A stretch of 64,000 nucleotides of DNA, taken from Actinomadura madurae (GTDB lineage Bacteria; Actinomycetota; Actinomycetes; Streptosporangiales; Streptosporangiaceae). The stretch covers positions 62,001 to 126,000 of the forward strand of contig NZ_FOVH01000007.1 in the NCBI RefSeq assembly GCF_900115095.1, given 5' to 3'. A model generated the notes under the pieces. The model did no database searches. It saw only the letters and a program-made list of their open reading frames with translations, and was not told the DNA's origin. Positions 52,055 through 60,571 of the stretch are shown here, piece after piece. Position 1 is the first letter of the stretch. Each line of letters opens with the position of its first letter. Position numbers and translations under genes: made by a program.

Positions 52055-52126
52055 TGGGCGATACTGGGTTCGAACCAGTGGCCTCTTCGGTGTGAACGAA
52101 GCGCTCTCCCACTGAGCTAATCGCCC
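52055..52126 (-). tRNA. tRNA-Val (anticodon CAC)
   Basis: Read on the minus strand, 72 bases fold as a tRNA: acceptor GGGCGAT pairing with ATCGCCC, D-arm GCTC...GAGC, anticodon stem CTTCG/CGAAG with loop TTCACAC (anticodon CAC, codon GTG), and T-arm CTGGTTCGAACCCAG. No CCA is encoded. The integrase remnant lies just left of its 3' end, consistent with use as an attachment site. Confidence 0.95.
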
Positions 52127-52201
52127 TGGCGGCCGCGGCGGGCCGACGTCGAAAACTCTAGCGCATGTTGGGGAGCGGATGCGCATCGGTTTGGTGGGGG
52201 G

Positions 52202-52627
52202 TCAGGTCCAGAAGGTGGGGTCTTCGATGTTCCAGGGGAGGGTCAGGCCGTAGACGACCAGGTAGGCGGCCAGGGCGCCGGCGGCCAGGGCGGCGCCCAG
52301 GGCGCCGAGGATGGTGTTGCGGCGGCGGGTGCGGGGGTCGAGGGCCTTTTCCTTGGCGCGGTCCGCGGCGGTCTTGGCGCGGTGGAGGGCGCGCTGGGCC
52401 CACGCGAACTCGGTGGCGAGGATGGCGAGGCCGATGACGATGCCGAGGAGGCCGGGGCCGGGGGTGACCATCATCACCAGGCCGCCGGCGAGGACGGCGG
52501 CGCCGACGGCGAAGACGCCGGCGCGCCAGGCGGTGTTCAGGAGCGGGTTGCGCCGGACGCGCTCCCGGAAGCGGTGGAACAGGCCCGGCTCCTCCGGCGG
52601 GGCCTCCATTTCATGATCTATTGCCAC
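52202..52627 (-). CDS. TIGR02611-type small membrane protein
   Basis: Protein of 141 residues, GTG 52627 (an ATG lies at 52609). It has two closely spaced membrane segments around TAWRAGVFAVGAAVLAGG and LGIVIGLAILATEFAWA with the conserved MMVTPGPG turn between them, then a charged segment (RAKTAADRAKEKALDPRTRR) and two further hydrophobic helices near the C-terminus (GALGAALAAGALAAYLVVYG). This matches the PGPGW/TIGR02611 family of actinobacterial membrane proteins, whose function is unknown. It is often found near tRNA and ssgB-type genes, as here. Confidence 0.82.
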   Translation of the reverse strand: MAIDHEMEAPPEEPGLFHRFRERVRRNPLLNTAWRAGVFAVGAAVLAGGLVMMVTPGPGLLGIVIGLAILATEFAWAQRALHRAKTAADRAKEKALDPRTRRRNTILGALGAALAAGALAAYLVVYGLTLPWNIEDPTFWT

Positions 52628-52903
52628 GGCTTTACCTTACGGGAGCCGAAGGGGGCGTGGGGAGCCCCAAAGCGCGTGCGGGACGGGCGTCGGGGGGCGG
52701 GGGGCGTGTGCGAAAGATCCGCTTTTGCCCAGGTCAGACGCGGGTTTTGCTACGGTGAGATGGATCACAAACGCCGGGGACGCCGGAATGTTCGGCTGAG
52801 ATCAGGCAGTTAGGCGTCATAGATCGCGGGGATGTCCGTGAGAGGGAGAACCACTCATCGGCGTACCCGCGAGTCCGCGGGACCGACGTAAGAGGGAATG
52901 GCC

Positions 52904-53317
52904 ATGAACAGCAGTACGACCGTCTCAGCAGAGCTGGGCCTTCGTCTCGTCGTCCCCGACCGCACGACCGTTCCTCTGCTCGCGGGGCTGGAGTACGCGG
53001 CCGACGACCCGTACGCGATCCGCATGGCCTTCTACGTGGGCGACGACGAGCCGGTGGAGTGGATCTTCGCCCGGGAGCTCCTCACGGTCGGCATCGTGCG
53101 CAAGGTCGGGGACGGGGACGTCGAGGTCTGGCCGGCCGATGACGAGGGTTCGCTCAACATCGCGCTGTCGTCGCCGTTCGGCGACGCGTTGTTCGAGGTG
53201 CCGTTGTCGCCGCTGGCGGATTTCCTCCACCGGACGTACCAGGCGGTGCCGGCGGGGGAAGAGACCGAGTTCATCGACATCGACGCCGAGCTGGAGAACC
53301 TGCTCTGGCCGTCCTAG
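52904..53317 (+). CDS. ssgB: SsgB-type sporulation and cell-division regulator
   Basis: Protein of 137 residues from ATG 52904, with AGAGGGA seven bases upstream; a second ATG at 52898 is too close to that site. It has SsgA-like family features: TTVSAELGLRLVVPD at the start, DPYAIRMAFYVGDDEPVEWIFARELL, and EVWPADDEGSLNIALSSPFGDALFEVP. Length and the N-terminus fit SsgB, the member that positions FtsZ at sporulation septa, better than SsgA. It stands alone with a 270-base leader and ends in a CTAG shared with the convergent sthA stop. It indicates a sporulating actinomycete. Confidence 0.88.
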   Translation: MNSSTTVSAELGLRLVVPDRTTVPLLAGLEYAADDPYAIRMAFYVGDDEPVEWIFARELLTVGIVRKVGDGDVEVWPADDEGSLNIALSSPFGDALFEVPLSPLADFLHRTYQAVPAGEETEFIDIDAELENLLWPS

Positions 53318-54717
53318 CCGGACAGGCGGGCGATGTGGCGCATCTTGTTCATCGCGTCCAGGGCGGCGACCTTGTAGGACTCGGCGAGGGTGGGGTAGTT
53401 GAAGACGGCGTTGACCAAGTAGTCGATGGTGCCTCCGCAGCCCATGACCGTCTGGCCGATGTGGACGAGCTCGGTGGCGCCGGTGCCGAAGACGTGGACG
53501 CCGAGGAGGCGGCGGTCGTCGGGTGAGACGAGGAGCTTCAGCATTCCGTAGGAGTCCCCGATGATCTGGCCGCGGGCGAGCTCGCGGTAGCGGGAGACGC
53601 CCACCTCGAAGGGGACCTTGGCCTCGGTCAGCTCGTCCTCGGTGCGGCCGACGAAGCTGATCTCGGGGATGGTGTAGATGCCGATCGGCTGCGTCTCGTG
53701 GATCTCCGAGACGGGCTCGCCGCACGCGTGGTGGGCGGCGAGGCGGCCCTGCTCCATCGAGGTGGCCGCCAGGGACGGGAAGCCGATCACGTCCCCGACC
53801 GCGTAGATGTGCGGGACCTCGGTGCGGTAGTCGTCGTCGACCTTGATCCGGCCGCGGCGGTCCGCGGCGAGGCCGGCCGCGTCCAGGCTCAGGTCGCCGG
53901 TCATGCCGTGCCGCCCGGCCGAGTACATGACGGTGTCGGCGGGGATGCGCTTGCCGCTCCCCAGGACGGTGATCGCGCCGTGCGCCATCCGCTCGACGGA
54001 CGCGACGCTCTCCCGGAACCGGAAGGTGACGGCGAGGTCGCGCAGGTGGTACTTGAGCGCCTCGACGATCTCCAGGTCGCAGAAGTCCAGCATCCGCTCG
54101 CGCCGCTCGACCACGGTGACCTTGGTGCCGAGGGCGGCGAACATCGAGGCGTACTCGATGCCGATCACGCCTGCGCCGACGACGACCATGGTCTCCGGGA
54201 TGCGGTCCATGTTGATGATGCCGTCGGAGTCGATGATCGTCCGGTCGTCGAAGTCGACGGTGTCGGGGCGGGCCGGGCGGGTGCCGGTGGCGATCACGAT
54301 GCGGTCGGCGGTGACCTTCTGCTCGCGGTCGCCGGCGCCCGTGATGCCGATGGTGTGGGGCTCCAGGAAGCGTCCCGTGCCGGGCATGACCGAGACGTGG
54401 TTGCGGGCGAGCTGGCTGCGGACGACGTCGGTCTCCCGGCCGATGACGTGCTGGGTGCGCATGCCGAGGTCGGCGACCGTGATCTCGTCCTTGACCCGGT
54501 AGCTCTGCCCGTAGAGCTCGCGCTGGTTGAGGCCGGTGAGGTACAGCACGGCCTCGCGCATGGTCTTGGACGGGATCGTCCCGGTGTTGATGCAGACGCC
54601 GCCGATCATGTCGCGGCGGTCCACGATGCCGACCTTGCGGCCGAGCTTGGCGGCGGCGATGGCCGCGCGCTGCCCGCCGGGTCCCGACCCGAGCACGAGA
54701 AGATCGAAGTCAGTCAC
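53314..54717 (-). CDS. sthA: Si-specific NAD(P)+ transhydrogenase (soluble pyridine nucleotide transhydrogenase)
   Basis: Flavoprotein of 467 residues from GTG 54717. FAD motif VLGSGPGGQRAAIAAAKLG, then GGVCINTGTIPSKTMRE: one Cys of the disulfide pair of lipoamide dehydrogenase is replaced by Thr, which marks the SthA group. The NAD motif is VVVGAGVIGIEYASMFA, the second FAD motif IYAVGDVIGFPSLAATSMEQG, and the dimer domain ends with NYPTLAESYKVAALDAM. It equilibrates NADH and NADPH in the cytosol. It overlaps the convergent ssgB gene by four bases and has its own promoter region. Confidence 0.92.
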   Translation of the reverse strand: MTDFDLLVLGSGPGGQRAAIAAAKLGRKVGIVDRRDMIGGVCINTGTIPSKTMREAVLYLTGLNQRELYGQSYRVKDEITVADLGMRTQHVIGRETDVVRSQLARNHVSVMPGTGRFLEPHTIGITGAGDREQKVTADRIVIATGTRPARPDTVDFDDRTIIDSDGIINMDRIPETMVVVGAGVIGIEYASMFAALGTKVTVVERRERMLDFCDLEIVEALKYHLRDLAVTFRFRESVASVERMAHGAITVLGSGKRIPADTVMYSAGRHGMTGDLSLDAAGLAADRRGRIKVDDDYRTEVPHIYAVGDVIGFPSLAATSMEQGRLAAHHACGEPVSEIHETQPIGIYTIPEISFVGRTEDELTEAKVPFEVGVSRYRELARGQIIGDSYGMLKLLVSPDDRRLLGVHVFGTGATELVHIGQTVMGCGGTIDYLVNAVFNYPTLAESYKVAALDAMNKMRHIARLSG

Positions 54718-54770
54718 TCCCTCAGTCTGACGGCCCGCCGCCGTTTCGATAAAGGGTTTCGCCCGACAGA

Positions 54771-55376
54771 TCAGGAATCGTCCGGCGTGAGGAGGCCCGT
54801 GGCGAGCGCGTCCAGGCCGGCCTTGACGCGGTCGAGGGGCATGCCGCGCGTGCGGCGCTGGTACAGGAAGAGGTTCGCGGCCAGCGGGGCGAGGAGCGCG
54901 TCGGCGAGGTAGGCGGCGTCGGCGGCGGGGCGGATCCGCCCGATGAGCATCGCCAGGTGCATGTGGTAGAGGGCGTAGGAGCCGTCCCGGAACCGGGCGT
55001 CGGGCGGGTCGGACTCGGCCATCGCCAGCAGGTCGGCCTGGGCGTCGGTGCGGTCGGCCAGCGCGTGCAGGAAGGCGCGGAGGCGGTCGGCGGGGGCCGC
55101 GCCGGGGCCGAGCGGCGGCGGGCCGTGCAGGAAGGCGGTCTGGAAGTCGCGCTCGCGGTCGTCGATCACGGCGTAGACGAGGCGGGCCCGGTCGCCGAAG
55201 CGCCGGTACACGGTGCCGACGCCGACGCCGGCCTCGCGCGCCACCTCGTCCATGGAGACCGCCTCGGGCCCGCGGGCCTCGATGAGGCGGGCGGCGGCGC
55301 GCAGGATGCGGCGCCGGTTGAGCGCGGCGTCCGCGCGCTCGGCGGGCGGGCTGCCGACGACGGGCAGCTGTCTCAT
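54771..55376 (-). CDS. TetR-family regulator of the adjacent SMR efflux gene
   Basis: Regulator of 201 residues from ATG 55376, with GAGAGGGGA upstream (a longer frame begins at 55394). HTH: RRILRAAARLIEARGPEAVSMDEVAREAGVGVGTVYRRFGDRARL. The ligand domain is mostly helical with RLRAFLHALADRTDAQADLLA and a final DRVKAGLDALATGLL. It is divergent from the small multidrug resistance gene across 108 bases that hold a palindromic operator, the standard arrangement for local repression. Confidence 0.9.
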   Translation of the reverse strand: MRQLPVVGSPPAERADAALNRRRILRAAARLIEARGPEAVSMDEVAREAGVGVGTVYRRFGDRARLVYAVIDDRERDFQTAFLHGPPPLGPGAAPADRLRAFLHALADRTDAQADLLAMAESDPPDARFRDGSYALYHMHLAMLIGRIRPAADAAYLADALLAPLAANLFLYQRRTRGMPLDRVKAGLDALATGLLTPDDS

Positions 55377-55422
55377 CGCGTCCCCTCTCGGCACAGTACG
55401 GCAGCGTAACGGAGTTGTATCC

Positions 55423-55463
55423 GGAGATTTCTCCAGTTAACCTCACTAAGCGGAAACTTCTCC
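55423..55463. promoter_or_regulatory. TetR operator pair between regulator and SMR gene
   Basis: GGAGATTTCTCC (55423-55434) and GGAAACTTCTCC (55452-55463) are two palindrome-like elements with starts 29 bases apart, 10 of 12 positions identical, in the divergent promoter region. No guanidine (ykkC) riboswitch pattern is seen before the SMR gene. Confidence 0.6.
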
Positions 55464-55484
55464 TATTAGCGCCCGGAGGACGGG

Positions 55485-55805
55485 ATGGCGTGGGTGTTCT
55501 TGCTGGTCGCCGGGATGATGGAGCTGGTGTGGGCGGCGGCCCTGAAGGAATCGGACGGCATGACGAGGCTGTGGCCGACCGTGATCGGGCTCTCGGTGGC
55601 GCTGCTCAGCGTCGTCGTGCTGTCGGTGTCCCTGCGGACCCTGCCGGTCGGCACCGCCTACGCGGTCTTCGTCGGGCTGGGAGCGGCCGGCGTGGCGGCC
55701 GTCGGCATGGTCGCGTTCGGGGAGAGCACGGCGCCCGCCCGGCTGCTGTTCCTCGCCCTCATCCTGGTCGGCGTGGCCGGCCTCCAGCTCACGGAGGGCT
55801 CTTAG
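55485..55805 (+). CDS. SMR-family transporter, SugE/Gdx-like
   Basis: Four-helix membrane protein of 106 residues from ATG 55485 behind GGAGGA. Helix 1 carries the essential Glu in MMELVWAAALKESDGMTRLWP, with the W-A-A-A-L-K-x-S-D-G-x-T-R pattern of the SugE/Gdx branch. Helices 2-4 are around VIGLSVALLSVVVLSVSL, TAYAVFVGLGAAGVAAVG and LLFLALILVGVAGLQL. SugE/Gdx proteins export guanidinium or quaternary ammonium compounds as dimers. Regulated here by a TetR protein rather than a riboswitch, so quaternary ammonium compounds are the more likely inducers. Confidence 0.9.
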   Translation: MAWVFLLVAGMMELVWAAALKESDGMTRLWPTVIGLSVALLSVVVLSVSLRTLPVGTAYAVFVGLGAAGVAAVGMVAFGESTAPARLLFLALILVGVAGLQLTEGS

Positions 55806-55833
55806 CCCGGCGGGGATCGGGCACAGTGGAGGC

Positions 55834-56664
55834 ATGGCAAGGGAGATGCTGGGGATCGACATCGGCGGGTCGGGGATCAAGGGCGCGCCGGTGGACCTGT
55901 CGACCGGCGAGTTCACCCGGGAGCGGTTCCGGATGGCGACGCCGCAGCCGTCCAGGCCGAAGCCTGTCGCGAAGGTCCTCGCCGAGATCGTGGACCATTT
56001 CGGGTGGGACGGTCCCGTCGGCGTCACCTATCCCGGCGTGGTGATCGACGGCGTGGCGCTGTCGGCGGCGAACGTGTCCAAGCGCTGGATCGGGCTGGAC
56101 GCGGCGTCGCTGATCGCGAAGGCGACCGGGCGGGAGATCACGCTGCTCAACGACGCGGACGCGGCGGGCATCGCGGAGATGCGGCTCGGCGCCGGACGCG
56201 GCAGGAGCGGCACCGTCGTCCTGCTCACGCTGGGGACGGGCATCGGCAGCGCGCTGTTCACCGACGGCGTCCTCGTCCCGAACACCGAGTTCGGGCACAT
56301 CCAGATCAAGGGGAAGGACGCCGAGGTCCGCGCGTCGGCGAAGGCGCGCACCGACCGCGGTCTCAGCTGGGAGCAGTGGGCGAGGCGGCTCGGCACGTAC
56401 ATGCGCCACCTGGAGGCGCTGATCTCCCCCTCCCTGATCATCGTGGGCGGTGGGGTGAGCCGGCGGTCGGAGCACTTCGTGCCGCTGATCGAGGGCGTCC
56501 GGGCGGAGATCGTCCCGGCGCGGCTGGTGAACAACGCCGGCATCGTCGGCGCGGCCATGGCGGCCGCCGCCGCGCACCCGGCGGAGACCGCCCCGGCCCG
56601 GGTGCGGGCGGTCGGCGGCACCGGTGCGCAGCGGCGGCGCGGGACGGCGAAGGCCGCGCGCTAG
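55834..56664 (+). CDS. ppgK: Polyphosphate glucokinase (ROK family)
   Basis: ROK-family kinase of 276 residues: phosphate motif LGIDIGGSGIKGAPVDL at the N-terminus, VGVTYPGVV, LLNDADAAGIAEMRLG with the catalytic Asp, VLLTLGTGIGSALF and FGHIQIKGKDAEVRAS. The PPGK-specific segments S-W-E-Q-W-A-R-R-L and SLIIVGGGVSRRSEHF are present. It phosphorylates glucose using polyphosphate or ATP. The gene follows sugE by 28 bases and ends in a CTAG shared with the GH38 gene stop. The neighbouring mannosidase operon would release sugars for it. Confidence 0.92.
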   Translation: MAREMLGIDIGGSGIKGAPVDLSTGEFTRERFRMATPQPSRPKPVAKVLAEIVDHFGWDGPVGVTYPGVVIDGVALSAANVSKRWIGLDAASLIAKATGREITLLNDADAAGIAEMRLGAGRGRSGTVVLLTLGTGIGSALFTDGVLVPNTEFGHIQIKGKDAEVRASAKARTDRGLSWEQWARRLGTYMRHLEALISPSLIIVGGGVSRRSEHFVPLIEGVRAEIVPARLVNNAGIVGAAMAAAAAHPAETAPARVRAVGGTGAQRRRGTAKAAR

Positions 56665-59384
56665 GACGCCCGGAGCCGGACGGTCGCGATCTCCCAGGGC
56701 CGCAGCGCCAGGGCGGCCGTCCCGTCGTGCACGTCGAGCGGGACGCCGGGCCGTCCGCGCAGGTCGACGCGGGTGCCCTCGGTGAAGTCCCCGTGCAGGA
56801 CGGCGGTGGTGGGCTCCGCGCACTGGGCGACCATGCGCGTCTCGATCCAGCCGTCGCGGGTGCGGAGCGAGGTCATGACGACACCGTCGCCCGTGATCGC
56901 GATCCCTTCCCGGGAGGCCGGGGCGGGCGCGGTGGCGTGGCCGTAACCGGGGGCGGTGAGCAGGTCGTGGCGGTGGGTCTCGGCCGCCCGGAGCACATCG
57001 GCGCCGGGCCGTTCGCCGGTGTAGGGCATGACCGCCAGGCCGACCGTCCGCTCGCCCCGGCACTGCGCCCCGGGGGTCGGGAGCTGCGGCCCGGCCGGCT
57101 GGTCGCGGTAGGCGTTGCGGTCCCGGGACAGGTAGCCGATGGAGCGCAGCAGGGTGAGGGCCATCTCGCGCCCGCCGCCGGTGACCTCGTACTCGGTGGC
57201 GTGCTCCAGCAGGACGGCGAGGCCGCCCGCGGCGACGAACCCGGACGCGGGGAACGTCGGCACGGGCCGCTCCCCGAACCCGCCCTCGGCCGTCAGCCCC
57301 CGCTCGGTGATCGCGAACTGCCCTTCGGCGAAGGACGTGTCCGCCTGGCGCGGCAGGGGCAGGTGCAGCCGGACGCGATGGTCGTCGCAGCGGTTGTCGA
57401 ACGTGACGCGGAGCCGCAGGAACGGCTCGCCCGCGCGCAGCTCGGCCCGGGTGGTGACGGTGACGTCCTCCGTGGCCTCGGAGCGGGCGTCGCCCGGCAC
57501 GTCGCCGGAGGCGGGCCAGCTGTACGTCCGGACGATGTCGAGCGCGGCGACGAGCGGTCCCTCGGAGACCGGGCGGACGGCGACGGTGCCCGGGTCGCCG
57601 ATAATCGTGTCGGCGGCGGGCGGAGCGTGGTTGTAGGAGTCGCCGAGGTCGCCGCCGTCCACGATCCGCCCGACGCCCTCGACGACGTGGCCGGACGGCG
57701 TGCGCAGCACGAGGTTGCCGTCGTCGCGCACTTCGGCGCGCAGAAGGCCGTTGTCGAGGATGTTCCCCTCGGCCCGCACCGGCCCTTCCGCGGGCCCCGC
57801 CGGGGGAACCGGCCGGACGGTGGTCAGCCCCAGCGCGGGCACGTCGACGAGTGCGGCGACGGTGCGGCGCGGGTCCGCCAGGATCCGGACGCGCCACTCC
57901 CCGTCCGCGCCGCGCAGCGCCTCCCGGACGTCGCCGATGTCGAACGGGACGCCGGCGCGCGCCGTCACGTGGAAGGTGAGCGTGCGGTCCTCCCGGGACA
58001 CCGACCAGTCGCGGATCTCCTGCCCGAACAGCACCCGCCCGTACACCCGCTCCAGCAGGATCGGCAGCGCGGAGGCGGGGTGGACGGCGTCGTCCAGGAC
58101 GGTCGGCGCGACGTCGAGCGTCTGGACGGGCACCGGCCGCCCGTCGCCGCTCACCAGCCCGGGTTCCCCGTCGCACGGGACGTCCAGGACGACCAGGCCC
58201 GTCCGGGCGGCCGGGGTGGGGTTGAACACCAGGTGGGAGCCGAGCGGCACCGCGGCGGCCCGCTCGGCGGTGACGAGGTCGCAGACGGCCCGCCCGAGCT
58301 GCTCGGCCTCGGCCATGTGCGCGGCGACCTGCTCGGCGGTCTCGTCGCTGCCGCAGCCGGTGACCGAGTCGTGGCAGCTCGCCTCGATGAGGCGCCGCCA
58401 GGCCAGGTCGAGGAAGCGCTGCGCGTCCCCGGAGTACCAGAGCGCGGCGAGCGGCTCGGCGTACCGCTCCACGAGGCGCTCGGCGCGTCCCATCATCTGC
58501 TTGAGCCGGACGCGTGCGGAGAGCACGCCGGGCAGGATGTTCGCGCGGGCGTGCGACCGCAGCTCGCCCCGGATGCGCGGGAGGCCGTCGACGGACGGAT
58601 CCTCCCCCGCGAAGTAGCCGGCGAGGGTGTCCAGCCGCATGCCGAGCCCGGCGGAGGCGACCCGGTCGGCGAGGTCGGGGGCGGGCGCGGTGTGATCGGC
58701 CCCGTACATGGCCAGCAGCGGGCCTCCGTCGGGGTACCAGCGGCCCATCGACTCGGCGAAGCCGGCGGCGCGCCCCGGAAGCAGCGAGGCACCGTTCCCG
58801 AACTCCTCGAACATGGACGCGGCGTTCCCGTAGCCGCCCTCGGGGAGGTACTGGGTGCGGATCGCCGTCCCGTCCGGGGCCTCCCAGGCGAACGCGCGGG
58901 TCCGGACCCGGTCGGGGACGCCGCGCCACAGGCACGCGTGCTCGATCCCCGCGAGCCGCAGGATCTGCGGCGTCTGCGCGCAGTGCCCGAACTGGTCGGG
59001 CAGGTAGCCGACCATCATGGCTGCGCCCAGCTCCTCCGCGCGCCGCATGCCGAGCTCCAGGTTCCGGACGATGTTCTCCCCCGAGCACAGGAACTCGTCG
59101 TGCAGGATCTGCCAGGGCCCGACGGCGAGCCGGCCCTCCCGGACGAGCGCGGCCAGCCGCTCCCGCCGTTCGGGGCGGATGTCCAGGTAGTCGTCCACCG
59201 CCGCCATCTGCCCGTCCAGCGTGAAGTGCCAGCGGGGATCGGCCTCCATCCCGTCGATGACGCCGTCGAGCAGCGACACCAGCCGGAGCCGGAACCGCTG
59301 GAACGGCAGGTACCACTCGCGGTCCCAGTGGGTGTGGGGGACGACGACGATCTCGGGACGCTCTTCCGGCCTGCCTACCCGCAC
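56661..59384 (-). CDS. Alpha-mannosidase, glycoside hydrolase family 38
   Basis: GH38 enzyme of 907 residues from GTG 59384, which overlaps the end of the PHP gene by ten bases. The zinc site is seen in VVVPHTHWDREWYLPFQRFR near the N-terminus, the catalytic nucleophile Asp in GYLPDQFGHCAQTPQILR, and the DEFLC segment follows in the substrate pocket. The C-terminal half has beta-domains, with EVRDDGNLVLRTPSGHVVEG and RLRVTFDNRCDDHRVRLHLP. No signal peptide, so it acts in the cytosol on imported mannosides or oligosaccharides. It is the last gene of the sugar-import operon. Confidence 0.93.
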   Translation of the reverse strand: MRVGRPEERPEIVVVPHTHWDREWYLPFQRFRLRLVSLLDGVIDGMEADPRWHFTLDGQMAAVDDYLDIRPERRERLAALVREGRLAVGPWQILHDEFLCSGENIVRNLELGMRRAEELGAAMMVGYLPDQFGHCAQTPQILRLAGIEHACLWRGVPDRVRTRAFAWEAPDGTAIRTQYLPEGGYGNAASMFEEFGNGASLLPGRAAGFAESMGRWYPDGGPLLAMYGADHTAPAPDLADRVASAGLGMRLDTLAGYFAGEDPSVDGLPRIRGELRSHARANILPGVLSARVRLKQMMGRAERLVERYAEPLAALWYSGDAQRFLDLAWRRLIEASCHDSVTGCGSDETAEQVAAHMAEAEQLGRAVCDLVTAERAAAVPLGSHLVFNPTPAARTGLVVLDVPCDGEPGLVSGDGRPVPVQTLDVAPTVLDDAVHPASALPILLERVYGRVLFGQEIRDWSVSREDRTLTFHVTARAGVPFDIGDVREALRGADGEWRVRILADPRRTVAALVDVPALGLTTVRPVPPAGPAEGPVRAEGNILDNGLLRAEVRDDGNLVLRTPSGHVVEGVGRIVDGGDLGDSYNHAPPAADTIIGDPGTVAVRPVSEGPLVAALDIVRTYSWPASGDVPGDARSEATEDVTVTTRAELRAGEPFLRLRVTFDNRCDDHRVRLHLPLPRQADTSFAEGQFAITERGLTAEGGFGERPVPTFPASGFVAAGGLAVLLEHATEYEVTGGGREMALTLLRSIGYLSRDRNAYRDQPAGPQLPTPGAQCRGERTVGLAVMPYTGERPGADVLRAAETHRHDLLTAPGYGHATAPAPASREGIAITGDGVVMTSLRTRDGWIETRMVAQCAEPTTAVLHGDFTEGTRVDLRGRPGVPLDVHDGTAALALRPWEIATVRLRAS

Positions 59385-60571
59385 AGTGCGATCACCTCGT
59401 TCTCGTGGGTCTCCAGGCGGTGCATGCCCGGATGGTCCGCGGGGACCCGGACGCGGTCGCCGCGGACGGCGGCGCGCCGCCCGTCCGGGCGGACGAGCAC
59501 GGTCCCGTCCGCGCCGATCGCGACCAGCTCCCCGCCGTCGCGCAGCAGGACGGGCGCGTCCGGCGCGGCGGACACCGACGTCCGGCCGGCCGCGAGCCCG
59601 CCCAGCACGTCCTCGCCCTCGGCCAGGACCCAGGTGACGGGCTCGCCGAGGGTCTTGTGCTGCGCCGGGTCGTGGAAGTCGCTGCCGCCGAGCGGGACCA
59701 CGCCCTCGGGCCGCCACACGTCGGCCCAGGCCAGCGGGGCGCCCCAGCGCCGGTCCCACCAGGACGAGTGCCAGATCTCGGCGAACCGCGGCCGGTCGTC
59801 CGCGGGCAGCGGGCGGCGCCAGGCGCAGTCGCCGCTGAGCGGGTGGTTGATCGACATGAGCCCGCCGCGGGCGCGGGCGAACGCGGCCCAGTCGGCGCTC
59901 GGCCGCCGGAAGTCGACCCAGCCGGTGGGGCCGAACACGTTGGCGTGCCCGAGGTCGGTGGTGACCTCCTGGCCCGGCAGCAGCAGGACGCCCGCGTGCG
60001 CCCCGGCCGCGGCCAGCTCCGGATGGTGGCTGACGGTGTTGTGGTCGGTCACCGCCAGGAAGTCCAGCCCGCGGGACGCGGCGAGGCACGCCAGCTCGTG
60101 GACGGTGAGCGTGCCGTCGCTGTGGACGGTGTGCGAGTGCAGGTCGCCCGCGAGCCACCGGAACCCGTCCGGGGCGGGCAGATCGCGGCGCGGCGGACGC
60201 TCGGGCCGCGGCGGTGGTGGATCGTCCGACCGCCGCGGTGACGCCCCAGAGGTCGTGATGGTGACCTCGTAGGGAACGCCGTCAGGTGGTATCCGGTGCA
60301 GGCCGAGCCAGACGTGCCATGTGCCCGGTTCGAGCTCCCCAGGGATGTAGCCGGGCGTCGCCCACTCCGCACCCACCGTGTACCGGCGGCGCGCCCCGCC
60401 GGACCAGCCGCGGAACCCGTCGGGGCCATGGCAGCCGAGGTCGATGACACCGCCGTCGTGGGAGAGTTCGACCGTGACCGACGCCGTGCCCGAGGGGACG
60501 TCGAAAGGGAGTGCGCGCAACCCCTGTTCGAGATGGTCCTCCAGGCTCCAGCGTCCGCGGTGCACGGTCAT
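59375..60571 (-). CDS. CehA/McbA-type PHP-domain metallohydrolase
   Basis: Protein of 398 residues from ATG 60571, overlapping the ABC ATPase stop by ATGA. Residues about 1-125 form a beta-sandwich resembling prepeptidase-C-type domains (VTVELSHDGGVIDLGCHGPDG). The PHP domain starts with FRWLAGDLHSHTVHSDGTLTVHELA (H-x-H metal ligands), followed by FLAVTDHNTVSHH, the Glu of LLPGQEVTT, INHPLSGDCAW and GSDFHDPAQHK. PHP proteins hydrolyse phosphomono- or diesters and carbamates. Within a mannoside operon it might remove a phosphodiester or acyl group from the imported glycan, which is inference. Confidence 0.87.
   Translation of the reverse strand: MTVHRGRWSLEDHLEQGLRALPFDVPSGTASVTVELSHDGGVIDLGCHGPDGFRGWSGGARRRYTVGAEWATPGYIPGELEPGTWHVWLGLHRIPPDGVPYEVTITTSGASPRRSDDPPPPRPERPPRRDLPAPDGFRWLAGDLHSHTVHSDGTLTVHELACLAASRGLDFLAVTDHNTVSHHPELAAAGAHAGVLLLPGQEVTTDLGHANVFGPTGWVDFRRPSADWAAFARARGGLMSINHPLSGDCAWRRPLPADDRPRFAEIWHSSWWDRRWGAPLAWADVWRPEGVVPLGGSDFHDPAQHKTLGEPVTWVLAEGEDVLGGLAAGRTSVSAAPDAPVLLRDGGELVAIGADGTVLVRPDGRRAAVRGDRVRVPADHPGMHRLETHENEVIALCG

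Noticed and set aside
55377..55484. Guanidine-I (ykkC) riboswitch before the SMR gene
   Set aside because: The leader is too short and lacks the conserved ykkC blocks; palindromic TetR sites explain the region better.
55789..59316. Minus-strand frame of 1175 codons overlapping the GH38 gene
   Set aside because: Pro/Arg/Ala-rich out-of-frame reading of the mannosidase; no motifs.
56004..60272. Plus-strand open frame of 1422 codons antisense to the GH38 and PHP genes
   Set aside because: High-GC antisense shadow with Gly/Arg/Asp-rich sequence and no family; the minus-strand genes show full catalytic motifs and operon overlaps.
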